Assembly (NCBI GenBank): GCA_902729315.2
Contig: LR746271.1
Coordinates: 4,422,001 to 4,486,000, forward strand
Length of the DNA: 64,000 bases
Reading direction: 5' to 3'
Origin: Spirodela intermedia
Lineage: Eukaryota; Streptophyta; Magnoliopsida; Alismatales; Araceae
The stretch's first letter is position 1, and each line of letters starts with the position of its first letter. A program made the translations under genes and the position numbers. Positions 34,201-45,980 of the stretch are shown here, one piece after another. The notes beneath the pieces are model-generated. The model searched no databases, was not told the origin of the DNA, and saw only the letters and a program-made list of their open reading frames with translations.

Positions 34201-37200
34201 ATCCTATTTAAGGGTTGGCATGTGGTATCCGATCCTTAAATATTTCGACACTCCTCAAACTGCTTCTTGTGGAGATAGTGGTACTGATTCATGGGACGAC
34301 TCCAGAGCGAAGACCACTTCGGGCATTGTCGGCGGGGGCGAGGTCGGCGTGCCACTATCGGAGTCACTCTGCCTCTAGGGAGTTTCCCTCACGGAGGTGC
34401 GTCAGACGCGACGGTGGAGAAAGCGAGAGGGTCACGCCATCCCCGGTGAATCGCCCGGATTGGAGGTCGTCGACAATATGGGAGAGAAGCAGGCTTCGTC
34501 CACAGGCTGTGAACAGCAATATGGAGCCCGGGAAGTGGGGAGAGACAAGGGCGAGAGGTCTGAGCGTAGGTCTATTTCCCTAGTGCTGAAGTGGGACGTT
34601 CGCCAAATCGGAAGTTCCAACAGGTTGATCGTGCCTAGGGCACCTGGGCGGCAGACAATGCCTTAGCGGAGAGCGATGCTGATGCGGATGGTTTTGAAAA
34701 GAATGTGAAGACTATAAAATCAAGTAGATTCACTCAGAAGATTAAAGTGAATGTGAGTGGACTTTGAAATTATCTAGAAACACCCGCAATTGAAGAAACG
34801 AAAGGATCTGCAATTTAAGAAAACCGTTGACAGGACACCGAGATTTATCACGTCAAAAAATATTCTTATCACGGTTTAAGATCTGCCGAATATCAACAAC
34901 TGGGTATCCTATGGTCTCTCAGAAAACAAAGAGCAAGAAAAAAAAAATGAATGGGAGAAGAGAAAGGCTCCAGACCGAGAGTAATGGGGTCCTCTCGACC
35001 AACCCGAGCCGGGACAATGGGATCAAAAGATCAACGATGAATCACTCATCATAAACTTTCTTGAAACAAAAGCATTCTGTCCTTTGTCTTTGAGTCTCGT
35101 GCATATTTTTATAGTTTAAAGCAGTAACCATAAATGCAATTAATAGTAAAAAAAATTGCTCTTTTCGGAGCGTTTATGGTTATCGTTGCGGACGTTGAGT
35201 GCTCGGAGCTGTTCTTCAGTTATTGTAGTTGATTTTCTGCCGTCATCTTCGTTGAGCTGTTCTGTCGGAGATTGGTTCTACTGTAGCTGTTTCTTTCGAC
35301 CAGTTCCTCCCTTTCCTTTCAGCTGATGACCCGGCTGAGAATGACACAATACTGCATCAGATGCCACCTGACCGGAGGCCCAAAGAGTCTCTAGAGAATT
35401 CCCTTGTGTCCTTGGAATGCTTCATCTTCCTTTAACAAGTCACATATTTCCTCGTCCACCCATCGTACTACAAGAAAGTAAACGAGAGTAACCAAGATCT
35501 TAGTCTTTCGATTCCCCACATTCTGCTGTTGGTCTCCTCTTCCATCCCTGTCGGGAGTTTCGTGTCTTTGGGGTACATCTGGGGGATCACGACGGCCATA
35601 TTCGAGCAGCTGCTCTCTCCCCCTCTATATATATTCAAATGATCCATATGTATATGGGTATATGATGTTATTTATGTCTATGTATGATGTTATTTCTAGT
35701 ACTTTGCTCTATCCTAGAAGTCACTTGATCATCTACGTTAAGATACGACGAAGAGATTGCAAGAAACAATTCAAATCGGATCATATATATTTTCAATTGG
35801 GTTCTCCGACACTTTGCACATCCATATGAGTCATGTTTGGATTAAGGGACCTCAACACCAGTCTCTCCATCCCAATCTGAATTCCGTCTGGATTTCTCTC
35901 TTATTTAATGCTGATGGAGTTCTGAAGTTTCCGCCCAACCCTTTCGTCCCCCAATGGCATATAAAGAAAATGCCTAGTCTGTCTTTAAAAGTACCCACAA
36001 TGAGATGGAACTGCGTTCGCATGGCCGAGGAATAACAGAATTTGTAGTTGTAATGGCTCAACTCCCCTTCAAGAGAAGCTGATGACCTAGGATCTCTTCC
36101 GAATACCACATGAAGCATGCCCTATGATGTTCAAGACTGCAGCTGAGGATGAAGTTCACGTCACGTAGCCCACCTTCCATCTTCTCTTTCTTCAGACAAA
36201 ACAGCATCCGCCGCGAGTCATAAAGGACATACGGAATAACATAACTTTTACCGTAGAATTGCATTCAACATTCGCAGGCATTCCATGTACGTCCATTTCC
36301 ACGCATATCAGATATAGACAATAGCATCAGTGTACTACATAAACATTGCTTTCGGTCTAATTATTTCATGCACTTTCAACCAGTGAACTTTCGAAAGAAA
36401 CAACGGTGAGCAGAATGGGTAAATAAGTTGCAAACATCATGTTTATGATGGATTAATAGCTGAGGAGACGGACTATTTTTATGGATTCCCATGTGCCGAC
36501 TCAGAAGCCTCATAAGGATTCTCCGTCACGCTGCTACCCGCAGCTGACATCCCACATACTGCGAAGCCATCTGATTCGCGAGGACACCATCTTCCGTTCC
36601 CATTCCCCAAAACAAATACCTCGCCGCAAAGCCATCTGATTCCTGGTCGTGGTTCTGACGTTCTAAGCGTGTACAACGGTCAATTTGACGATGTGTCTTC
36701 CGAGATGCACGCCTTAGGGGACTAGGGAGGATACGTAGACGGAATGTGAGGCCACTGAATTTGCCGTAAAGGCCGGTAGCTGTCTAGCAACTGGTAGAAT
36801 CTCCGATTGCTTCGTTCAGTTCTGCGTGATCGTGCGACTGACCCATGTGAATCCGCAGTTCGAGAGAACGCCAAGATGAGAAGATCGCCCACGGAACGCG
36901 GAGATACTTGGGGGAATCAGTGCCACGAACAGACAGAATGGGACGCCGACACTTGTTACTCAGTGAGGACTGTGTTATAACGAGAATGCGATGATGATCC
37001 TGTTGAGACGGCAGAAGGTGATAGGTTCTTGTCATTACTCTTTGTGATAAGCGGTCAGTCGCCGCATTACTCTTCGTGTACTTACTATGTTATTCTCAAT
37101 GCACGCACCAATATTTCCTTTCGACGCGGTTGGTGTTCCACTTCAGTACTGATTCGATTTATTTCGATGATTCTCATTTTCTGATATTAGCCCTCCTACC

Positions 37201-39600
37201 TGTCATTTCTGCTGATTCTGACCTTGTTTTACACAGATATCTTTCTTTCGGTACGCTTATTTGATTATTTATTTCCTCGATTTTCATTCATCCAAAAGAT
37301 TAACAAGTTTGCCCGTCATTTCTACTAAAACCACTTATTTATGGGATTTATTACCTGTCTTATTAATTGTCTGTTCATGCAATCAAGTCCATTTTTTATC
37401 ACGGTTAGAATGAGTGTGCAGATCTAAGATACTCATTGTTAGATTTATCTTTCTTTGGATGGCTCTAACTTCAGATATTACAGTTGTACACAGTGGTATT
37501 TTCTTTTCCATAAACGTAATTTTGACTGAAGCAGGCAAGAATTCTGTTATGTTGTAAACATATCTGCGAACATTTTCACAGGTTTAGGACGTTTTTCCTC
37601 CACAAAATGGCTCAGAACACTTGCCTCGTGAGGTTGAACAAGAAGCATGAATTATTGCACTTATATGCCTCATACATAAACTATATAGTCTGCGCATTGG
37701 AGAGCACTACAAAATGGCAACGGTTTTCATAACTGATAGCAGTTAAAAACATCAGAAGGCTCTCATAGATGGACTCGTGAATAGAAAGTTTTAAGAGCCC
37801 TCGATATTTACCCATATGGGAATATTCTTCTTCATAATTTGCATGTATCTTATCTTATAGAAATTAATGAAGATGTTGGCAAGATGCCTACCGAGAGGAA
37901 AATTTTGATTGTATAATTTCTATTGATTGTGAATTATTATTATTGAAAAGTTTATTTTAAATCATAATACCAACACTTGTAAAACCTAAACTCTTTAAAT
38001 ATATCTATGAGAATTTATATTGTTATTTGTTGTTATTTTTTTACCATAGTCTGATGTATGGCTGCAACAAAGTCTGCTACCAAATTTGCCACTAATCATG
38101 AATCATGTTCGTAGAGTTTTATAGTCATGAATCCGATGGCCAACTCTAAAGCCATAAATTTAGTGGTGAGCTCGTAAAGGACTTTAGGAAGATTAGATGT
38201 GAGCCAATAATCAACCATAGTACAGGCGGTGTACTTATGATAAGTGTGGATAGAGATGAACTCTGTTGGAAACTACATTGTAAAAAATAACTCTAAAGCC
38301 CATTAAATAAATGAATATCATGTGTCCTCCCTTTCACTCCTACATATTGCTTACTTGGACAAAATATTCTTCTAACACAAATATGGTAGAATATATGAGA
38401 AACTTTACTGAATGAAAGGTTTGAACGTGATGAGAAAGATGAGTGTAATTTGATATGTAATGGATTTCATAATCTTGACACCTATTTGTAGATCAGTTAC
38501 ATGTTTTCTTACGGAAGGTGATTGAGGCATGTTTATATTATCACATATAAATTGTCCAAGAGTTTATCATTGTGATATGAGATAGATGCCTAGTTATTTT
38601 TCATTGCGTACATTAACAAAAAAAGGTAGTATATCAATTAGAGAAACGCGATGCATCACATTAGACAAAATAAATACTCCACCCATTTGATCTCTTTCTT
38701 GGAGTTACCTTAATCAATTTAAGAGAGAAAATATGTTTGATTTTTAAAGATGGCCAGTATGACTTTGTGTAAATATTGATAATGTTAGCAATGATCAAGC
38801 TTTTTGCCATGGTCAGACAGGCGTGCAATTTATATCACTAGCTTGTTTTGATAAGACGCCTCTACTAAGATAGAGGAAAGATGAAGATTATGAGAAATCC
38901 ACATTCGATGAGATTTTCCAACTCATATAATCAACCAGCTCATGATTGGAAGGTCTTATGCTATAATATGGTGCAAAATCCGGCTGTCATATGCATAAAG
39001 TTGACACTAAATCTTTATTCTCGTCATGCATAACCCAAAAATAGTAACCAGTCGTGTGGGGATGTGCGCTGGAGTGAGCACCGCCAGAAACAGAATCTTG
39101 TAGTCCAATGAATGATGCTAGTGGATCTTGACGATTATGCGTGGCAACATGGTGTAGGAGCTGATGATCATGTTTCTGAACTACAGACATCGTTTCTCTT
39201 ATGTACTTGTCGAAGGTAGGAAAAGGCGAGTGAAAAGACTTGTAAGCCTGAGGAATGTTAGGATAAATAAACCTAGTGGTTAAGATGAAAGAACTCCTAA
39301 AATCGTTGACAGTCAGCGACGAGCCGGAAGGCCAATTAGTTTGGAGTTTCATCAAGACATGGTTTTGTGGTTGCGCTCGCTTTTTAAAACTCCCATCGGG
39401 AGAGATAAGAGCACGTACTGGGATAATCTCACGTTCTTACAGAACCGATGAGTTACTTTAATTGTTGGCTCTTCAACGACGACTAACGTTCTACGAGCAC
39501 TAAACGTGTACGAGCACGGTACGTTTCATTCCCGACTCTCTTCCCCTCGCCAGCCGGTGAACGCCCCCGCCCAACGCTGGTCTCGGCGCGCAAAGTTTTT
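34201..39600. other. Intergenic region, GC-rich patches, no recognised gene
   Basis: Patches near 34290-34660 and 36480-37040 are clearly richer in GC and CG than their surroundings. Open frames of 60-120 codons occur but none resembles a family I know, and they overlap in several frames. A possible small exon follows a CTTTCAG acceptor at 35322 (reading ADDPAENDTILHQMPPDRRP and onward, stop near 35434), but nothing joins to it. A minus-strand frame at 38987-39355 (122 residues) is also unrecognised. No LTR-family sequence was seen. Confidence 0.4.
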
Positions 39601-39680
39601 TCTGTGGTGGGACAAGATTCAAACCGCCAAATGTTGAATGGAGCCTAACCGAATGAAACCAAATTCCAACTGGTTAATAG

Positions 39681-39840
39681 ACTCTCTCTCTCTCTCTCTC
39701 TTTCTCTTTCTCTCTCTGGGACGTCCCGCGTGACGGTCGCCTAACCATCTACTCCGTCGGTGCGGGGAGCCAGCGCCTGTAGAGCGAAGGGGGAGAGAGA
39801 GAGAGAGAGAGAAAGTGAGAGCGAGAGAGAGATAGAGGGA
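39681..39840 (+). promoter_or_regulatory. CT/GA microsatellites upstream of GH3
   Basis: A (CT)n tract at 39681-39718 and a (GA)n tract at 39791-39840 lie 0.6-0.7 kb upstream of the GH3 start codon; a third GA-rich patch is near 40335-40370. Such tracts are common in plant promoters and 5' leaders and can bind GAGA-type (BPC) factors, but no functional claim can be made from sequence alone. Confidence 0.45.
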
Positions 39841-40383
39841 GGGTTCAGGAGTTGGGAATGCATCTTGCTCTGGGTTTCTCTCGTCCGCTCTCTTTCCTCT
39901 CATGGTCCCCTGCTCTCGCTCCCTTGCCTATTCATGAAGAACAGATAAGCCCTCGTAAGGTCTGTATTGCATCGTACGATTCTGGAGTAGAGGAGCCGTG
40001 GTCCCGGGACGAGAGGTGGTCCTCCCGGGATCCTTAAGCCGTCGTTTAAACCACATCGCCGGCGTGTCTCGAAAAAAAATACTTGCAGTTGCCGTTCCAA
40101 AAAATATCGTCCGGTAGGTCGGATGAGTAAAGGAAATGAAATCGGGGAGATGAGTGAATGGGGCTCATGAATTGACCTCCTCTTTGCTTCTCCGCTTGTT
40201 CAGGAAGATATTTTTCTTTTCCCCTCCTCTCCTCCCTTCGCCCAACTGGTGGGCTTCTTTCCTTACAAATATAGAAGCGAAGTGCCTGGGTGCACATCAC
40301 CGAGAGAAGGGCCGGGAAGAGGGTGTGAAAGCACAAGAGAGAGCGAGCGAGAGAGAGACAGAGACACTTAGAGAATCGCTCTA

Positions 40384-40631
40384 CCAGAGAGACGCCCCGT
40401 TCCCCAGTGATGGGCACCAGGCAGCGGCAGAACCGATCCTCCCAGACGATGGCGATGTGCACGACGCGCCAGAGTGACGCACCCTTAGCCGGTGATGTGC
40501 ACGACGGAGCGGCGGAACCGGCCGCCCAGTACGACGGCCGACCCACGATCGGCATGACCAGCCATAGAGAGGCATTTTTCGCTGGTGACGGGAACGGGAG
40601 AACGGGGGAACCGACCTCCCAGGACGACGAC
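40384..40631 (+). repeat. Triplicated segment (about 70 bp) spanning the GH3 5' end
   Basis: Imperfect copies begin CCAGAGAGACGCCCC at 40384, CCAGAGTGACGCACCC at 40469 and CCATAGAGAGGCATTTT at 40562. Each continues through GGTGA.G, GCGG.GGAACCG and a CCTCCCAG- or CGCCCAG-like end with GACGA. Spacings are 85 and 93 bp, so copies two and three share a reading frame and copy one does not. Confidence 0.8.
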
Positions 40632-40912
40632 ATTACGGGGTGGTTCGACCGGGTGGCGGAGAAGGCCGGTTTCGTGCAGACAGAGACGCTGAGGCGCATC
40701 ATTGAGATCAACCGAGGTACGGAGTACCTGAGAAGGTGGCTGGGGGAGGACCTTCGCCGTGAGGACTTGGAGCTAGGGGAGCTAGAGACAGTCTACAGCT
40801 CTCTGGTGCCCCTCGCCTCCCCTGAAGACTTTGAACCTTATCTTCAGAGAATCGTCGACGGCGACACCAGCTCCATCCTCACAAGGGATACTATCGCCGC
40901 CATGTCTCTCAG
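40410..40912 (+). CDS. GH3 exon 1
   Basis: The frame is open from ATG 40410. After a low-complexity Gly/Asp/Arg-rich lead it reads DITGWFDRVAEKAGFVQTET, then LRRIIEINRGTEYLRRWLGE, ELETVYSSLVPLASPEDFEP and AAMSL, ending in AG with donor GTATCT. ATGs at 40410, 40449, 40455 and 40554 are in frame. The 40554 start gives a 24-residue lead before the conserved region, closest to the family. Confidence 0.9.
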
Positions 40913-43772
40913 GTATCTCAATCTCCTCTATTCATTCGGTCATATCTATCTATTGTCCACCATCGGCGCTGCCATTGTAACTGTAGGATCGTAGGTCTAT
41001 GGTTGCGGCGAGCCTGCGAAGGAAAAAATAGGAACACTTGTTTGATGACGATTCCGTCCCAGGGTTTCGTTAAACAGTCCTAGAATGGTTTCGAGTGCTG
41101 TGCGTTCTGTAGGTCTATCCGGTTACCGCCCCCGTGGTGCCATTTACACTGCACTCACAGGGCTGTTTTCGGATTACCTGTCTGCAGTTCTGGGACAACG
41201 GATGGAAGGCCGAAGTATGTCCCGTTCACGCGGTTCATGGCGCAGTCCACCCTCCAGGTCTTCAAGCTAGGAGCAGCCCACAGAGCGAGGTCTGTGGCCA
41301 AAAGCAACATTTCCCGCCCCCCACCCAGAGCATTAGAAAGTCCAAGCGCACATCTCGTAATCGATCTGATCATCTATCTTGTCTGTTGCGTTGACCAGGA
41401 TCTTCCCCATCAGAGCAGGGGGTAGGATTCTGGAATTCATCTACCGCAGCGAGCGGTACCAGACGAGAGGCGGCGTCACAGTGGCCGCGGCCACCACCCA
41501 CTTCTACGCAAGCGAGGAGTTCAAGATCAAGGAGAGAACCACCAAGTCCTTCACTTGCAGCCCGCGGGAGATGATCCTAGCCGGGGACTACAAACAGACT
41601 ACCTACTGCCACCTCCTCCTCGGCCTCGTCCACTGTGACCATGTCGAGTTCGTCACCTCCGCCTTTGCCTACAGCATAGTCCAGGCCTTCGCGGCCTTGG
41701 AGGAGCTGTGGCCGGAGATTTGCCACGACATTCAAACCGGAGGCCTCAGCAAGGTGAAAGTCACCTCCCCCAACGTCCGGAAGGCCGTCCTCGAGGTAGT
41801 ATCCCCCGACCCGGCCCTCGCTCGCAGGATTGAATCCACGTGCAAGAAACTCCAGGCGGTAGACTGGCAGGGCGTAGTCCCGGCGCTGTGGCCCAACGCC
41901 AAGTATATCTACTCCATCATGACCGGATCGATGCTGCCGTATATGAAGAAACTGGGGCACTACGCCGGAAGCCTCCCACTTGTGGGAGCCGATTATGGAT
42001 CCTCTGAGAGCTGGATTGGTGTGAACCTGGAACCATCCAATCCGCCTGAGAGGGTCACTTTCACGGTGATCCCTACCCTCGCTTACTTTGAGTTCATACC
42101 TCTGAGAAGGCACCCGCAGCAGCACGCGAACCAAGTGGGGTGGACTGAAGGATCAGGAGCCGTGGACCCTGGGGTTGCCGACGATTTCGTGGAAGAGGAA
42201 CCAGTGCCGCTGAGCAAGGTCAAGGTGGGCCAGGAATACGAGCTCGTCCTCACCACCTTCACAGGTTCGATTCTCGTTCCTCCGTCATTCACTGTTTTAC
42301 CGCCCCACAGTTCATATCACACAGAAACAAAAGTGGGAACGAAAAATCTGAAATTGGGCTGCACCTCTCCATCTGAAGATTTGGAAATGGGCGAAGGTAG
42401 CCGTTTCTTTCTGCCATCCACATCCCAGACAACCTTCAAAAAATGTGCATTAGATATGCATCCCCTAACACTAGCGGCGACGAGGATGTCGAAGGGTAGA
42501 TGGCGGTGGGTGAGGGGCCGAGAGAGAGAGAGATCGCCTGTTTCTGTCATCGATTCTTTGCTCTCCCTCTGCGCCATGACTCCTCGACTTTGTTTGACTT
42601 CATATAGGCCACACTAAGGGGAATTCTTTATTGCCTTATTAGCGAGTCCTTCCAGTGAGGACAAGCGTATAAGGGATTTTGAAACGAACGGCCTCAGTAC
42701 AAGAGAAGAATTCCTTAAGTTCCCAGAAGATGTTTCATGCACCCTCGTCATTTCTTCTCTTTCCGACATCATTTTTACCCAACTTCCGTGTTGCTATCCC
42801 GATTTGCACCTTTCTTGCTCACAGTTGCCTGATATGATTCTCAAATCTCCTCGTTCATTGTGTATTTAATCGCATCCCGGCCTTCACTAATGTAGACGTG
42901 ACAGCCAGCACTCGTGGCCCCTGGCCGACGCATCTCCTCGTTTCGTCTCACCGAAAACTAATTTGAGGATTTAGACTGAACACTTTTAAATGCCTTAGTG
43001 GAAGGTTCCTTTGTGCGTGATGAGCCTCTGACATATGGCGTGGGTGTCTTCCCGAGCAGCATGAGCCCTAGAGACACGTCATTATCCAGTGATCTGCACT
43101 CGACCTCTTTTTTCACGTTAATGGCATGTGTATCTCCCCCGTGTGCCTCTCTCACATACAGTCCATGATCCAGGTATTATCATCCAATGCTTGAGCAACT
43201 CATCTCGATTTCTCCATGTCGCAGGACTGTACAGGTACAAGCTCGGAGACGTGGTGGAGGTAAGGGGTTTCTACAAGGGCGCCCCCCAACTGAGCTTCGT
43301 CTCCCGGAGGAAGGTCTTCCTCACCGTGAACGTCGACAGGAGCACGGAGAAAGACTTGCAGCTGGCCGTGGAGAATGCCTCTCGCTTGCTGGCCCGAGCG
43401 AGATCAGAACTGATCGATTTTACCAGTCACGCGATCGTCGGAGACGGCGCGCAGAAGCGAGGGCACTACGTTGTCTACTGGGAGGTGAAGGGGGAGGCGG
43501 ACGAAGATGTGCTGCAGGAGTGCTGTCGAGTGATGGACCTGGCATTCACCGAGTGCGGCTACGTGGAGTTGAGGCGCAATGGCTCCATCGGACCGCTGGA
43601 GCTCCGGGTGGTGGAGACGGGCACCTTCAAGAAGATACTGGACTACTTTGTCGGCATTGGGGGAACCTTGGGGCAGTTCAAGACACCACGGTGCACCAGC
43701 AACCAGGTTCTCCTCCGGATCCTCGACCGGGGCACTCGACGGCAGTTCTGGAGCACCGCCTACGCGCCCTGA
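40410..43772 (+). CDS. GH3 acyl-acid amido synthetase, JAR1-like (four exons)
   Basis: GH3 enzymes adenylate an acyl acid with ATP and conjugate it to an amino acid. JAR1-type members make jasmonoyl-isoleucine, the active jasmonate, and act in the cytosol. Exons 40410-40912, 41188-41289, 41399-42264 and 43225-43772 join in frame with GT-AG introns: 672 codons from ATG 40410, or 624 from ATG 40554. The family usually has 570-620, so the later start is plausible. Motifs: SSGTTDGRPK across the exon 1-2 junction, YGSSESWIG near 41995, FEFIPL near 42092 and YRYKLGDVV near 43231, the three ATP-binding motifs being present. The C-terminus GQFKTPRCTSN..STAYAP is family-like. VIPTLAYFEFIPL and the C-terminal half resemble JAR1 (group I) more than IAA-amido synthetases; this is inference, and the substrate could differ. 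No lesion was seen. Confidence 0.93.
41188..41289 (+). CDS. GH3 exon 2 (ATP motif I)
   Basis: It follows a TCTGCAG acceptor. With the AG of exon 1 it completes the first serine of SSGTTDGRPKYVPFTRF, then reads MAQSTLQVFKLGAAHRA and ends AG before GTCTGT. This short exon carries the phosphate-binding loop of the adenylation domain. Confidence 0.93.
41399..42264 (+). CDS. GH3 exon 3 (core adenylation domain)
   Basis: It starts after TTGACCAG and reads IFPIRAGGRILEFIYRSERY, then KSFTCSPREMILAGDYKQTT, VEFVTSAFAYSIVQAFAALE, YIYSIMTGSMLPYMKKLGHY and GADYGSSESWIG. VIPTLAYFEFIPL and VGQEYELVLTTFT follow, then donor GTTCGA. A variable Gly/Asp-rich loop after FEFIPL is longer than in the JAR1 I recall. 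Beyond the donor the frame stays open to 42617, so intron retention would add a 117-codon unrelated tail. Confidence 0.93.
43225..43772 (+). CDS. GH3 exon 4 (C-terminal domain)
   Basis: It starts after CATGTCGCAG; a split Gly codon leads into LYRYKLGDVVEVRGFYKG (motif III), then LTVNVDRSTEKDLQLAVENA, GHYVVYWEVKGEADEDVLQE, GPLELRVVETGTFKKILDYF and GQFKTPRCTSN, with stop TGA at 43770-43772. The C-terminal domain closes over the active site in the second half-reaction. Confidence 0.95.
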
Positions 43773-44750
43773 GAAGCCCTTCTCCCCGTCGCGTGCGTCG
43801 CCGGAGGGCGAGTGGGGACCGGTACCTTCCAGCTGTCACCGGTACGGAGACAAGCCAGGCCTTGTGATGACGCTGCAGCAGTTGTTCCCACTTAGCGCTG
43901 CGTACCGGGGGGTGGGGGCTCTCATGCAAGCTGTTATACCGCGTAATTCGCTATTTTCGGCTCGAAACGGACAGCTGGCGCCTCGGGGCTGTCGGTGGCG
44001 CCTAGTGTCTGCCTTTATGGGGCTCCAGCCAGCTTGAACACGACGGCGTCAAGACTTCCTCTTGCGCTGCCAGAGAAACGTCAACTCTTCTTAACGGGGG
44101 GCCTGGGGGCGACTCTCGTGAAAGCGAGAGATGCGTGGACGGATTGGACGATTTGACAGGAGGTCATTCATGTCTCTCACGGCTGTTATCATCGGCTGTC
44201 CCGCCAGCTTGGTGTTTCGGCCACCCTACTTTTCAACATCACCTCAAGCATGCATGACAATAACGTACCACCACGAGCCCCCTCAAGGAGCGGAACAGCC
44301 ACTACTCTCATGGACCCTCACATCCTCCTTCAATGTGAGGGTCCATGAGAGCCACATTCATCATCAACGGAGCCGTTACCACTGCACCCATCTCCATTGA
44401 TACCTTTAATTAACTGACTCTTTGTTAAGGCTGACTTACCAAACGATCACTGCCAAATTCTGAGCTAACACACGGAAAAAAGTACATGAAATGACTCGTG
44501 AAGATGAACTAATTGCTAAAACGCCGCCTCCGCCAACTTAGGATGAAATCATCAAATATGCTGATTTCTTTGACGAATCAATGCAACTGTTACTACAGTG
44601 CTCCGTTCACAGTTTCCATGACCCCATGGGGTTGGATGTAAATCAATGATAGAGATATCTGAGCCCACACCCACTCAGATTCGACCTTTCGTATAGCTCT
44701 CACTCCTCCATGAAGGGAACCGGGCGTTTCTTTGATATCCTACAGTGAAT
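43773..44750. other. GH3 3' flank
   Basis: GC-rich for about 400 bp after the stop, then falling to background. It probably includes the 3' untranslated region; no clear AATAAA near the stop was identified. Apart from the hairpin at 44305-44351, no recognised element was seen. Confidence 0.45.
44305..44351. repeat. Perfect 19-bp hairpin
   Basis: CTCTCATGGACCCTCACAT (44305-44323) is exactly complementary to 44333-44351, with a 9-base loop CCTCCTTCA. It lies 0.5 kb downstream of the GH3 stop. It could be a remnant of a small inverted-repeat element or an RNA hairpin; nothing flanking indicates a MITE. Confidence 0.85.
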
Positions 44751-44789
44751 AGAAAAGCCATCAACTTTATATATATAAATATAACAAAC

Positions 44790-45975
44790 GTTCCTTGGTT
44801 GCACAAGAAGAAAGTGGAGGAGCCACACACTTAGTTATGCCACTCACCTCCTACTCAGGTAGACGACCTTCTGTTGGCTCTGGTGGCTTATCCTCTATAG
44901 AGGTACTTGAAGAGAGGGATGCTTATACTCCTTGCGATCTGTTGACCATTTCAAATGGCATCAAAATGCAGAAAAAGGAGAGTTCTGAAAGAAGGGGATG
45001 ATTTCAGTTGGGATAAAGCAGGCACCTAGGATAAATTTTCTCATCTATAATCCATCGTTACCTAGTAAAGCCATCCAAAAATTAGCTGTGCATACACAGG
45101 TCAACTGCAGCAGAACAACTGATGTTATACCTCTCCCTTCATCTTCATACACCTGGTTATCAAGGCATCTGCCCCTCGGGATATCAATCTGTGATGTAAC
45201 TGATGCATTGGAAGATGACTTACAGTCTCTCCAACAAAAAAGTACCAAGTCACTTCACAAGCATGGCTTCCGAATTGTGGTCCTTTTCTTGTCTAGATGC
45301 CTCGCTATTCCAGGAGAGAAAATAAGAAATTAATGTTGTTGGAGTCAATTAAAAGAGGTCAATATCTGCAGATAAATAGACCCTAGGCCATGGAGGAAAG
45401 AGAGACTTTTGACTTACTCTTACGTCTCTGGTTATTGGGGCCTCTAGTGGGATCAAACATGACTGAATCAAGGGTAGGAAGGTTCCTTGAAGCAAGAAAT
45501 GTTATAGGAAAAGATACTTCGCAAATAGGGACATATGGAAATCTAATCCATCATAGGCTCTGTTTACATGAAATTTCTTTGCACTTCTCTTTTCAGTGAA
45601 GATGATGCAGGACTAAAGAGAAATATCAATACCGAAAAGAAAGTTGGGATTTAAGATTATCCTTGGCTAAGTTAAGGAGAAGTATGAGTAGGTTAATCCT
45701 ACTGATTTTAGAAGAATTATCTGAGAAGAACTGCACTTTCAAGAATTCAGATAGAGTTTCAATCAAGAGTGTTAGGCTATCTTATGGTTCACTCAATTCC
45801 TATAAGGACCAAGGATATAAAAATAATGATCACTCCATAAAAAGAATTGAAATCAACGTACCTTGCCAAAGAAGATTCTTGAATGATTTTTTTTATTCTA
45901 GTGGCTTGAGATCTAGGAGCCTTGTTGGGGATTTTTCAATAGGTGATGATTAGGAAAATGAGTGGTTTGAGCTCG
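44790..45975 (+). other. Exon-like unrecognised segment, possibly a gene fragment
   Basis: Several frames of 68-111 codons follow each other on the plus strand (44795-45001, 44998-45333, 45390-45599, 45663-45953), one closing as the next opens in another frame. One contains SICDVTDALEDDLQSLQQKS, which has an amphipathic, coiled-coil look. Base composition is less AT-biased than TE debris. I do not recognise a family. A frameshifted pseudogene or captured exons are both possible. It ends at the target-site duplication of solo LTR E. Confidence 0.35.
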
Positions 45976-45980
45976 GTAGG

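Noticed and set aside
38987-39355. 122-codon minus-strand frame upstream of GH3
   Set aside because: No family resemblance, no clear promoter or splice context; kept only as a remark in the spacer entry.
40046-40711. 221-codon minus-strand frame at the GH3 5' end
   Set aside because: Antisense shadow of the GC-rich leader and exon 1 with their triplicated segment; no domain.
41577-42134. 185-codon minus-strand frame opposite GH3
   Set aside because: Shadow of the GC-rich GH3 exon 3 on the plus strand, with no recognisable domain.
43187-43867. 226-codon plus-strand frame overlapping GH3 exon 4
   Set aside because: Arg/Gly-rich out-of-frame translation of the exon; the correct frame gives the conserved GH3 C-terminus.
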